In this document: positions 17,747-25,380 of the stretch, one piece after another | Numbering within the stretch: the first letter of the stretch is position 1 | Layout of the letters: every line of letters begins with the position of its first letter | Assembly: GCF_003573545.1 (NCBI RefSeq) | Contig: NZ_QWET01000023.1 | Location: 1-64,000, forward strand | Direction of reading: 5' to 3' | Source: Mariniphaga sediminis | GTDB lineage: Bacteria > Bacteroidota > Bacteroidia > Bacteroidales > Prolixibacteraceae | DNA: 64,000 nucleotides | Translations under genes and position numbers: made by a program | The notes under the pieces: model-generated | What the model saw: only the letters and a program-made list of their open reading frames with translations | What the model was told of the DNA's origin: nothing | The model's database searches: none

Positions 17747-18031
17747 TCACAATGTTTCGTACAAGTCTTTCCACTCCGGGTTCATCTCTTCGATGAGTTT
17801 TATCTTTCGTGCCCTGTTCCCTGCTTTTAATTGTCGTTCCCTATCGCGTGCGTCAATGATGCTATCGAACTCCTGGAACCATACCAACTTATCTGCGTTG
17901 TAGCGGGCAGTGAAGGAGTTTGGATACTTTTTGGTCCGGTGGCTTTCCATCCTGCTTTTGAGGTTGCTTGTTACGCCGGCGTACAAAACCTTGTTTGCTT
18001 TGTTGGTTGTTAGGTAGGTCCAGGCTTTCAT
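17747..18031 (-). CDS. GIY-YIG nuclease family protein embedded in the repeat array
   Basis: A 94-residue single-domain protein of the small UPF0213/YhbQ-like GIY-YIG group. The first motif is changed to TYL and the second to YAG (VLYAGVTS, residues 15-22). The catalytic arginine is present (R27 in LKSRMESH), as is the metal-binding glutamate (E65 in RDRERQLKAG), and the C-terminal NPEWKDLYE is standard. The family cleaves DNA, but cellular roles of these small members are unclear. The TGA stop touches a truncated D module on one side. A B-like remnant lies 10 bases beyond the start on the other side, so the gene is a part of the repeat region and not merely its neighbour. The protein is full length for this group. 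Confidence 0.88.
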   Translation of the reverse strand: MKAWTYLTTNKANKVLYAGVTSNLKSRMESHRTKKYPNSFTARYNADKLVWFQEFDSIIDARDRERQLKAGNRARKIKLIEEMNPEWKDLYETL

Positions 18032-18040
18032 GGCGTTATT

Positions 18041-18090
18041 GTGCTTAAGTTCTTGAGTTCCCTTCGGTCGTTACCCCCCTTGGGAAGTGA
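18041..18090. repeat. Module B-like remnant upstream of the GIY-YIG gene
   Basis: GTGCTTAAG then TTGAGTTCCCTTCGGTCG and TTGGGAAGTG, a decayed match to the A/B junction of the array. It places repeat sequence on both sides of the nuclease gene. Confidence 0.6.
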
Positions 18091-18107
18091 ATGAAATCCG
18101 GGATAGA

Positions 18108-18740
18108 TTATATATCTGCATCAGTGGAGGTTAAATATTCCCTTAGTTTTATTGAGATTGTTTTTTTTACCTCTTCCCAATCTGTATTAACTAACATTCG
18201 TGGCATTGGTTCTTCTTCTGCATCATCAAAATAAGCTAAACTACGCAACACCTGAAATATTGAACCATTGGAATATTTCTGTTTGTAAAAAGTAATTAGT
18301 TCGCCCAGGGTGTATCTTTCTAAGATGAAGTGCAGATCAATAAAATCTTTTTTGCTTCCCCGGCCTGTAATAGCCGAAAGTTTCATCGCGGCAATGTCTT
18401 CAATTGCCCCCAGGGTAATGCCATCCTGCATCAGGGGGGACTTAAGCCAGGGATAAGGGTAATTGACAATGTCGACCTTGATATTGTTGATATTATATAT
18501 ATGTATGTTTTCAGTTTGTTGCAAAGACTCGGTTTTTTTCAGGGTGGTCAACATCTTATTCAACGAAATGGAATCCCCCTTTAATGTTCCAAACAAATCC
18601 AAATCGACAGAGATTCTGTGTCCGATTTGTAAAGCCAGGGAAGTGCCGCCCACCAGCCGCATTTCAGCTAAAATATCTTCGTTTTGAAGTTGCTTTAAAA
18701 GAACCAGTGTTTCAGGGAAGATGGTGTTGTAGAATAGCAT
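18108..18740 (-). CDS. AbiEii/AbiGii-type nucleotidyltransferase toxin
   Basis: A 210-residue protein with the motif LVGGTSLALQIGHRISVDLD near residues 28-47, the GG(T/S)..D.D nucleotidyltransferase core of the AbiEii family. KLSAITGRGSKKDFIDLHFI near 121-140 is the second conserved block with the lysine and Asp residues seen in these toxins. AbiEii proteins act as toxins of abortive-infection (type IV-like) systems by modifying nucleic acid such as tRNA ends. Its start overlaps the upstream partner gene by 46 bp, the usual arrangement. It lies inside the accessory block that splits the polysaccharide operon. Toxicity and phage defence are inferences from the family. Confidence 0.85.
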   Translation of the reverse strand: MLFYNTIFPETLVLLKQLQNEDILAEMRLVGGTSLALQIGHRISVDLDLFGTLKGDSISLNKMLTTLKKTESLQQTENIHIYNINNIKVDIVNYPYPWLKSPLMQDGITLGAIEDIAAMKLSAITGRGSKKDFIDLHFILERYTLGELITFYKQKYSNGSIFQVLRSLAYFDDAEEEPMPRMLVNTDWEEVKKTISIKLREYLTSTDADI

Positions 18741-19003
18741 TGAAAATTTGTTTTTGGTATATCACCCATAACCGACAAAAAGCTGGCAGTTCGTTTGTCT
18801 AAATTTTTTATGGTTTGCGCAGTTTTTACTATTTGCTCCAGGCCGTAGTAGGCAACAAGCGTTTTCCAGTCGGAATAATTTCCGTATTGCAAAACATTGG
18901 AAATGATATATTTCGAATGTTTCTCAGGGTGGATTGTATTGGGGTCAGTGTCCCAAAACAAATGTTTTGATAAAGCTGGTATAATATTGATTTTTTTACT
19001 CAT
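18695..19003 (-). CDS. Putative antitoxin of the AbiEii pair (DUF6922-like)
   Basis: About 102 residues from the ATG at 19003 (MSKKINIIPALSKHLFWDTD). The frame is open further upstream, to an ATG at 19087, but the N-terminus at 19003 fits the family: small proteins with IxPALSKxLFWDxD at the start and a WKxLVxYYG motif (residues 45-53, DWKTLVAYYG) that precede AbiEii-type genes in Bacteroidota. A small helical DNA-binding domain is the usual reading. It ends within the toxin gene. It probably neutralises or represses the toxin and autoregulates the pair. Confidence 0.75.
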   Translation of the reverse strand: MSKKINIIPALSKHLFWDTDPNTIHPEKHSKYIISNVLQYGNYSDWKTLVAYYGLEQIVKTAQTIKNLDKRTASFLSVMGDIPKTNFQCYSTTPSSLKHWFF

Positions 19004-19102
19004 TGTTGATGTCTCCAATTCAATGCCTGTAAGCATAAAAGTAGAAAATATTTTATAATTTTTTAGTGAATGGACATAAAAACACAACTTTTACTTTACT
19101 GG

Positions 19103-19145
19103 TGCAGAATGGCAATCCCCTGACACATCGGGGCAGGTTCTGCCA
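19103..19145. repeat. Nested hairpin upstream of the toxin/antitoxin pair
   Basis: GCAGAA (19104-19109) pairs with TTCTGC (19138-19143), and CCCC (19117-19120) with GGGG (19130-19133). It lies between the antitoxin gene and the array satellite. It has no T-tract, so it is probably another dispersed palindrome. Confidence 0.4.
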
Positions 19146-19197
19146 TTATTCATCTGGCAGTATAATGCCATAAACAAAGGCTTTCATGGGTTCACTG

Positions 19198-19385
19198 TGC
19201 TATCCCTTCGGTCGCTGGGCTCCCTCGGGAAGTCGGGGCTGCCGCGGTCGTTTTTTCGGCCTTCGTTTCTCTCCGGCAAAAAACTCCCTCGCAGACCCGT
19301 GCCACGAATGTTGTTTTGTACTGGGCTGCCGCGTCGCTACGCTCCTCGCAGACTCGTACTACGTAGTTTGTTTTGTGTAGGGATG
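19198..19385. repeat. Satellite of the repeat array (modules B, A, C)
   Basis: TCCCTTCGGTCGCTGGGCTC and GGGAAGTCGGGGCTGCCGC lead into a complete A module, a GAATGTTGTTTTGTACTGGG linker, a C module and a final GTAGTTTGTTTTGTGTAGGG linker. It ends six bases before the stop codon of the sugar dehydrogenase gene. Confidence 0.85.
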
Positions 19386-19390
19386 GAGTT

Positions 19391-20701
19391 TCAGAGTTTA
19401 TAGACCTTATCTCCGGCTTCCTTAATCATATTTCGCATATCTACAATCATTTTTGCATGTTCCTGGATGAAGTGCACGTCAAAGGCATCGTGGTTCGTGG
19501 TTAAAACCACACAGTCTGCCGCGCGAATGGTTTCTTCGTTCAGCTCGACTGAGTCGAAGGTATTTCCTTCGTGGGTTTTGATGTGTGGAATAAATGGGTC
19601 GTGATAAGAAACCTGGCCGCCTTTATGGGCCACAATATCTATGATTTCGAGGGCAGGTGACTCGCGCTCGTCATCAATGTTGGGTTTGTAGGCCACACCC
19701 AGAAACAGGATGTTGCTGCCGTTGACTGCTTTTTTGTGGCGGTTGAGTGCGGTGGCAATTTTAATGTACATGTAGTGGGGCATGCGCATATTGATATGCC
19801 CGGCTGTATGTATCATACTGAGGTCGAAACTGAATTTTTTGGCGATGTGTTCCAGGTAAAAGGGATCGAGCGGAATGCAGTGCCCGCCAATTCCAGGGCC
19901 GGGATAAAACGGCTGAAAACCGAATGGTTTGGTTTTGGCCGCATCAATAACTTCCCAGATATTGATATCCATTTTTCCTGCCAGCAGGGTTAGCTCATTT
20001 ATGAGGCTGATGTTAACCAGCCGGTAGGTATTTTCGAGGATTTTTACCATTTCGGCTATCCGGGGGGAACTTACCGGGTGGATATGGTCGATGGCTTTTT
20101 TGTAAAGCGCCTGCCCGATTTCCAGTCCGTCAGGATTCATGGCTCCCAGTACCTTGGGCGTGTTGCGGGTGTGGAAACTTTTATTTCCGGGGTCAACGCG
20201 CTCCGGGCTGTAAGCCAGCCAAAAGTCATCCCCGTGCTTCAGTCCGCTTTCGCGTTCAATAATAGGCAGCATAAAATCTTCGGTGGTAGTGGGGTAGGTG
20301 GTGCTTTCGAGGCTGATAAACGTCCCGGCTTTCATATAACGGCCAATTTCGGTACAGGCACTTTCAATGTAGCTCATGTCTGGCTTTTTGAAAATGTCGA
20401 GCGGGGTGGGGACGCATATCAGCAGGGCATCGCATTCGCCAATACGCGAGAAATCGGTGGTGGCGCTGAGGGTAATATTTTCCACTACTTCGCGCAGCAC
20501 AGCATCGCGGATATCTTTGATGTAGTTGGTTCCGTGATTGATTTTATCCACTTTATCCGGATTTTTATCAAACCCGATAACTTTTACGCTGGCTTCTGCG
20601 AAATTAACGGCCAGCGGAAGCCCCACATAACCGAGGCCGATAACCCCAACTACCTCGGAGTTGGAAGTGATTTTTTGCAAGATTTGTGTTGTATAGTCCA
20701 T
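19391..20701 (-). CDS. UDP-sugar 6-dehydrogenase (WbpA/WbpO-like)
   Basis: A 436-residue NAD-dependent dehydrogenase of the UDP-glucose/GDP-mannose family, close to the UDP-GlcNAc dehydrogenase branch. The Rossmann loop GVIGLGYVGLPL is at 19-30, the STTYP turn at 133-137, and the catalytic cysteine is C275 in GPGIGGHCIPLDP. YKPNIDDERESPALEI near 355-370 forms the third domain. It should make the UDP-linked hexuronic acid that is used as donor by the glycosyltransferases of the locus. It is co-directional with them but separated by the 4.6-kb accessory block, whose satellite begins six bases after its stop. Confidence 0.92.
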   Translation of the reverse strand: MDYTTQILQKITSNSEVVGVIGLGYVGLPLAVNFAEASVKVIGFDKNPDKVDKINHGTNYIKDIRDAVLREVVENITLSATTDFSRIGECDALLICVPTPLDIFKKPDMSYIESACTEIGRYMKAGTFISLESTTYPTTTEDFMLPIIERESGLKHGDDFWLAYSPERVDPGNKSFHTRNTPKVLGAMNPDGLEIGQALYKKAIDHIHPVSSPRIAEMVKILENTYRLVNISLINELTLLAGKMDINIWEVIDAAKTKPFGFQPFYPGPGIGGHCIPLDPFYLEHIAKKFSFDLSMIHTAGHINMRMPHYMYIKIATALNRHKKAVNGSNILFLGVAYKPNIDDERESPALEIIDIVAHKGGQVSYHDPFIPHIKTHEGNTFDSVELNEETIRAADCVVLTTNHDAFDVHFIQEHAKMIVDMRNMIKEAGDKVYKL

Positions 20702-21207
20702 GTTTTTAAAATATTAAGATTTGTCCGGACAGGGTAACTGAAATTATATTCGCTATTATTTAGTTTGTCTAATTTTATAATATTATATTGATTTTCAGCT
20801 TTTACCCCAACCCTGAAGGGTGTGCTGAAAATTTCAGTCTGACTTTTGGCAGGAATTTTTTTCCTTTAGTGCCGGTATGAAATAAATTGATTTTCAATAT
20901 CATAATTTGTGTAATAAAATTTAAACCTATTTTGTATTACATTATACGAATCAAAAGTTGACATTATCTGATTATCAAAAATTCAACCCTCTCCCGGGTT
21001 GTGTCTTTACCCCGCATTGCCTTCCCCGAGCTTCGCACGGGGCTATTTTTATTTATGTCTTTCGGACACTTCTTTATCCCGAATGGGATTAAACAAATAA
21101 TAGCCATGGGTTTTACCCGTGGTAACGAAGTGGATACGAAAAGAACCCCGAAGTGGGTTCAACCTTTGATTCGCAGACATTCTATTTTTCAATTTTTTAG
21201 CAGTCTC
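20702..21207. other. Intergenic region with no gene
   Basis: About 500 bp. The left part is A/T-rich and should contain the promoter of the minus-strand sugar dehydrogenase, although no clear TAnnTTTG box was found. The right part is a hairpin cluster listed separately. Open frames here are on the opposite strand of the regulator gene and are not believed. Confidence 0.6.
21018..21165. repeat. Cluster of four short hairpins (REP/BIME-like)
   Basis: CCCCG-agcttcgca-CGGGG (from 21024), ATCCC-gaat-GGGAT (21076-21089), CCATGGGT-ttt-ACCCGTGG (21104-21122) and AACCC-cgaagt-GGGTT (21144-21159). Series of small G/C-rich palindromes like this are common dispersed repeats in Bacteroidota. Confidence 0.65.
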
Positions 21208-21738
21208 TTAATTTTCCTTTTCCCAAATAAGAAGGGCCGGTTTGTTTTTGAAAAAATATTCCATTTGATCGGGCGTAAAAACAAGGTACATTATTTTTCT
21301 GCCGATGAGTTTTTCTGCTTTTTCAACCAGGGCGTCAATGTAGTTTTTGTCCAGGCCGTAACCTACCAGCGCCAGTTCAATGGTGTCGGCATCAACCCCT
21401 TTGGCAAAACTGCCGGTGATATAGGCCGCTTCCAGGTGTCCGATTTTGCTGGTTATTCTCTCTACAATGTGGTCGATGCCCACCGTTTTTCTGACAATCC
21501 GCTTTAGGTCTTCGTATAACGGATGTTTGGGATTGGCACGGTAGAACCTTTTTTTTCCTTTAAATTCCGATTTCAGCAGGCCCGCTTCGGTAAATTTGTT
21601 TAACTCTACACGGATGGCATTGGTCGATTCATGGAATTCCCTTTCCATACTTCGCAGGTAATCCTGGTTTCCGTCGAAGAGAAAAAATTTAATCAATAAT
21701 TTGATACGGGTTTTGGATGAGATAATAATATCGAGCAT
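21208..21738 (-). CDS. Winged-helix regulator with degenerate nucleotidyltransferase domain
   Basis: A 176-residue protein. Residues 1-80 look like an ArsR-type winged helix (STNAIRVELNKFTEAGLLKS, KGKKRFYRANPKHPLY wing). Residues 90-170 resemble a minimal nucleotidyltransferase fold: ITGSFAKGVDADTIELALVG has the Gly-Ser start, but the second metal-binding aspartate of the D-x-D pair appears as glutamate, with odd spacing, so catalysis is doubtful. It most likely acts as a DNA-binding regulator. It lies just upstream of the polysaccharide locus, co-directional with it. A role in controlling that locus is inferred from position only. Confidence 0.65.
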   Translation of the reverse strand: MLDIIISSKTRIKLLIKFFLFDGNQDYLRSMEREFHESTNAIRVELNKFTEAGLLKSEFKGKKRFYRANPKHPLYEDLKRIVRKTVGIDHIVERITSKIGHLEAAYITGSFAKGVDADTIELALVGYGLDKNYIDALVEKAEKLIGRKIMYLVFTPDQMEYFFKNKPALLIWEKEN

Positions 21739-21776
21739 TGAAAAGTGGTTTAACTGTTAAAAACGGATGGTTGATA

Positions 21777-23579
21777 TTAAAATTCCCAGAAATAAGGGAT
21801 TAAGAAAATACTTAAGATAAATGCAATAAGTTGCATGGGAGCACCGATGCGCAGAAAGTCGCGGGCGGAATATTTTCCTGCAGCTTTTATGATGAGGTTG
21901 GCACGGTATCCGCGGGCGGTCATAAAACTGGAAGCGCCTGCCACGGCAATCGCCACAAAAAACGGTTTGGGATCGACGTTTAGCAATTGCGCAGCCACTA
22001 CGGCAATGGGAAAGACCAGCGCTACCGCTGCGTTGTTGGTAATAATTTCAGTTAATACGGAGGTAATGAGCCAGATAATGGCCAGCACCCCCACCGGGCC
22101 GATGGAGCGGACAATGCTGATGGCATCGCTGGCAAGCAGTCCGGCCACTCCCGAGTTTTGAATTCCTTTTCCTATGGCAAATGCCGACGCGATGGAGATA
22201 ATCATATCCCAGCTCACTGCCTTGGTATAATTTTGCTGAGGTAGTATTTTCAGCCAAATCAGTAGCACTGCGGCCAGCGAAACATAGATGAAAATGTTGA
22301 GGCTCATGCCGAATCCGTAAGAAACAATTTCATTGATGACAATGGCAGCCACCATGGCTAACAGGATAATAAGTGCGATCCATTTTACCCGCGAGCCTTT
22401 GTCGTGGTGTAAATCCTGCATGAAGTTCACCATGTAAAACATTTGTGAAGTACGCCAGGTATCGTAAAATTTCTCTTTGGCCAGCAATACAACGTTGTCG
22501 CCTACCTTCAGTTTCAGGTTGCTGAGGTTGTCGGTTATCCGTTCGCCATTGCGGTGAATGGATAGCACCACCGCATTAAAGTGATTGAAAAAGTTGAACT
22601 CGGTAACGGTTTGTCCGAGGCCTGAAAACCGGGGTGATAACACCACTTCATATTGTTTTAAATCTTCGGGTTTCTCGCCGGAAAGGTATTCCATACCCTT
22701 TAGCTTAACATCTTTATTTGCAAGAATGTAGTTAAGCCTCCCGGAGTTTCCGGTAACCAGTATATCGTCGTTCCGGTGGAGTTTTGTGTGATTCTTTTCC
22801 GGTTTCAGGATTTTTCCGTTCCGCTCAATGGAATGTACCTCAATGCCTTCGAGTCCATCAATCCGGTTTCCAGCTACTTCCTGGCCAATAAGCCTGCTGT
22901 TTTCAGGAAGTTGCAGGTTATAGTAATAATCCTTTACCTCGGGAAGGTCTTTTGCAAACCTGATTTTTTCCCCGGGCAAAAGCCAGTTACCAAAAACTGC
23001 CATGTAAATAAACCCGAAAAAAGAAATAAAAAGCCCGATCTTCCCCAGCTCAAAAAGGTGAAACCCTCCGTTGCCTGTTTCAAGCATGAGCCCGTGTACC
23101 ACAAGGTTAGAGGAAGTGCCGATTAGCGTACACATTCCCCCCAAAATGGCGGCATAAGAAAGGGGGAGCAGAAATTTTTTGTAAGAAAGCTTCATGGCAT
23201 CGGCCCACCGGATAAGAATCGGGGAAAAGTTGACCACAATGGGCAGATTATTCAGAAAGGCCGAAAAAAAAGCTACCGGCACCATTACACGCGGTAACAT
23301 AAAAGTCATCGGGTTTCTTTTGTGCGGCAGGTAGGCCTGGGCAAAGCGCGTCATCAGCCCTGCCTGTTTAATTCCCTCGTTTACCAGGAAAAGCAGGGCA
23401 ATGGTTATCAACCCGTCGTTGGAGAAACCGGCAATCAATTCCCTGTCGGTAATAATTCCCGTGGCCATAAAAATAACAGCAGCGCTGAGCAGTATCAGGC
23501 CGGGGCGCATGGCTTCCATCAAAAAAGCCACGATTAAAAATACCAAAACAGTAAGGACTATCCAGGCTTCAAATGTCAT
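21777..23579 (-). CDS. SLC13/DASS-type permease with two RCK-C (TrkA-C) domains
   Basis: A 600-residue inner-membrane transporter. The N-terminal hydrophobic half (1-185, LNNLPIVVNFSPILIRWAD, GTSSNLVVHG) and the C-terminal half (400-600, ITNNAAVALVFPIA, YRANLIIKAAGKY) carry the two SLC13 signature regions. Between them, about 205-385, lie two TrkA-C-like soluble domains (LPENSRLIGQEV, VLSPRFSGLGQTV), an insertion common in bacterial members. It is expected to import di- or tricarboxylates, sulfate or related anions with sodium; the substrate is not evident. It ends 38 bp before the regulator gene start, so the two may form a transcript. Confidence 0.87.
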   Translation of the reverse strand: MTFEAWIVLTVLVFLIVAFLMEAMRPGLILLSAAVIFMATGIITDRELIAGFSNDGLITIALLFLVNEGIKQAGLMTRFAQAYLPHKRNPMTFMLPRVMVPVAFFSAFLNNLPIVVNFSPILIRWADAMKLSYKKFLLPLSYAAILGGMCTLIGTSSNLVVHGLMLETGNGGFHLFELGKIGLFISFFGFIYMAVFGNWLLPGEKIRFAKDLPEVKDYYYNLQLPENSRLIGQEVAGNRIDGLEGIEVHSIERNGKILKPEKNHTKLHRNDDILVTGNSGRLNYILANKDVKLKGMEYLSGEKPEDLKQYEVVLSPRFSGLGQTVTEFNFFNHFNAVVLSIHRNGERITDNLSNLKLKVGDNVVLLAKEKFYDTWRTSQMFYMVNFMQDLHHDKGSRVKWIALIILLAMVAAIVINEIVSYGFGMSLNIFIYVSLAAVLLIWLKILPQQNYTKAVSWDMIISIASAFAIGKGIQNSGVAGLLASDAISIVRSIGPVGVLAIIWLITSVLTEIITNNAAVALVFPIAVVAAQLLNVDPKPFFVAIAVAGASSFMTARGYRANLIIKAAGKYSARDFLRIGAPMQLIAFILSIFLIPYFWEF

Positions 23580-24584
23580 AATCCGGAATTTAATTGTCGA
23601 TATTCTGGGTCAGCATAAATCCGGTGGAGTAAAAAAGTAATCACGCTTAACTTTCAATATTCATTTAACTTTTTCCCAGCCCTAAAATAATAATTGGGAT
23701 TTATGTTCCGCTTCAACTTGAAAAAAAAATAGCACCCGGAAGAATTTTCTGAGCCAGGGTTGACTTTTACTTTGCCCCAAAATCTTTTTAAAATTCATAA
23801 CAACAGACTGGTTATCCACTTGTTTGGGGCTTTGCCCCAATCCCCACTTCATTTTTCTCCTATGATGAGAAAAACGAAGCATGAGGAAGGCATTTCCGAG
23901 CATCATGTCAAAATTAACCTTGGCGTTTTTTCAATGCAGCGAGCTGGCCCGACTGACGGAATTTTGACACAGCCCGCATCAGGTATAGCTCACTTAAAAA
24001 TATTGATGGAAAATGTATCTGAAAACAGACTATTTTACTGAATTTTGCGGGTGAGCAGATATTCAGTTGCTTTGGGGTTTTTACACTGCTCCGCTTCCTC
24101 AGTTACATGCTGTGATGTTCTGCGTCAAAAAGCGTCTGTAATAATGGTGTACAAATATTACTCAAAAAATAGTCAGGCAAATATATAAATGAATAGGGGT
24201 TAGTTCCAAAAAAAAACGGGGAATTTTATTGAATATTATTGGCGCAGGAAGAAAAAACAGGATACCGCGGAGTACCTTACAACGTATTGTTTTTACAACG
24301 AGTTGTTATTCAGACATGACGATGCACACCGGGCACAGGTATTTTTTTATTTTTGATTTTTGCAGAAGCCTTTTTTTACAGACTAAAACAAAAACGGAGA
24401 GGCTTGCCAGCAGGGCAACTATTCATGTGAAAGAAATCGATTACCGGATGAGGAAATGAGAGAATCGTCTGAAACAGATAATAAAGCAGGGGATGTTTAG
24501 ACCGGGCAACAGAAAAAGTTTTAACTTTGGCTGATATTTAATCAATATATTCGATTGTATGTTAGTCATTAAAAAGAAACAAAG
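23580..24584. other. One-kilobase gap without a convincing gene
   Basis: Contains only short frames without start signals. A palindrome GGGGCTTTGCCCC lies near 23826, and a stretch near 23945-23990 (GGAATTTTGACACAGCCCGC) looks like the edge of a dispersed repeat. The right end carries the promoter of the XRE regulator. Confidence 0.5.
24522..24529 (+). promoter_or_regulatory. Promoter -7 box for the XRE/S24 regulator
   Basis: TAACTTTG matches the Bacteroidota -7 consensus TAnnTTTG, 55 bases before the ATG. No good -33 TTTG is seen; GTTTAG near 24495 is the best candidate. Confidence 0.4.
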
Positions 24585-25376
24585 ATGAACCTTTCTGCCA
24601 ACATCAAATTCTTGAGAAAAAGGAGACGCCTGACGCAAAGCGGATTAGCGGAGGTATTGGGGATTAATCGTTCCGGAGTAAATAATTACGAGAACGGGGC
24701 GGCTGTTCCCCCGCTGAATATACTCATTGGCCTTTCCGACCTTTTTCATATTTCCATTGACACCTTGTTGCGCATCGATCTGTCAACATTGCGTGAAAGC
24801 CAGTTGTATCTGATTGAAAATGGTTCGGATGTTTTTGTAAAAGGCAATGAACTGCGGGTGCTTGCCACTACCGTCGACAGTAAAAACCGGGATAACATTG
24901 AGTTGGTTTCCATCAAGGCAAAAGCCGGTTACACCACCGGGTTTTTTGATCCGGAGTATATTTCCGGTCTGCCTGTTTTTCACCTGCCTTTTCTTTCCAA
25001 AGAACGGAAATACCGTACTTTTCAGGTCTCGGGCGATTCCATGCTGCCCATAACGGACAAGTGCTGGGTGACGGGCGAGTATGTGCAAAACCTGGAAGAG
25101 ATTAAAGACGACGGCCTGTATATTGTGCTGACCCTGAATGAAGGAATAGTTTTTAAGAAGGTCCGGAATGAACTGAAAGAAAAAGGTACGCTCCGGATGA
25201 TTTCCACCAACCCGGAATATGCGCCTTACGATTTACCGCTGGCTGAAATCCGGGAAGTCTGGAAATTTATTCATTTTATTTCTTCGGAAGTGCCTGAAGT
25301 AACCACAACGGAGCAGTTGTTCCGTCAGATTGAGTCGGTAAAAAAGGAGTTGGAAGAAATGAAAAAGAAACTGTAG
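24585..25376 (+). CDS. XRE-family regulator with S24/LexA-like domain
   Basis: A 263-residue repressor. Residues 1-62 are an XRE helix-turn-helix (LTQSGLAEVLGINRSGVNNY). Residues 100-225 are an S24-type domain: VSGDSMLPI holds the nucleophilic serine and GIVFKKVRNE the general-base lysine. The last 25 residues (SVKKELEEMKKKL) form a charged helix suited to dimerisation. Such proteins resemble CI/LexA repressors, but many Bacteroidota members have no known inducing signal, and no prophage is visible nearby. The ATG follows a TAnnTTTG box. The gene converges on the AraC-type gene with four bases between their stops. Confidence 0.85.
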   Translation: MNLSANIKFLRKRRRLTQSGLAEVLGINRSGVNNYENGAAVPPLNILIGLSDLFHISIDTLLRIDLSTLRESQLYLIENGSDVFVKGNELRVLATTVDSKNRDNIELVSIKAKAGYTTGFFDPEYISGLPVFHLPFLSKERKYRTFQVSGDSMLPITDKCWVTGEYVQNLEEIKDDGLYIVLTLNEGIVFKKVRNELKEKGTLRMISTNPEYAPYDLPLAEIREVWKFIHFISSEVPEVTTTEQLFRQIESVKKELEEMKKKL

Positions 25377-25380
25377 CGGA

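Noticed and set aside
14761-17774. Several minus- and plus-strand open frames of 85-158 codons within the repeat array, with similar peptides such as LHKTNYVARVCEERSDAAAP.
   Set aside because: They follow the repeat modules, start and stop at different module points, and are open on both strands. G/C-rich palindromic repeats avoid stops by chance, and no start signal or domain is present.
14931-19390. Retron, diversity-generating element or group II intron.
   Set aside because: No reverse transcriptase or maturase gene is present in or beside the block.
21001-21507. A 168-residue plus-strand frame.
   Set aside because: It runs through the hairpin cluster and over the regulator gene on the other strand; composition is not that of a protein.
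23760-24041. A 93-residue frame in the one-kilobase gap.
   Set aside because: It crosses a palindrome and a repeat edge and has no start signal or recognised domain.
24585-25376. XRE/S24 regulator as sign of a prophage.
   Set aside because: No integrase, structural or lysis genes are nearby; such regulators occur widely outside phages.
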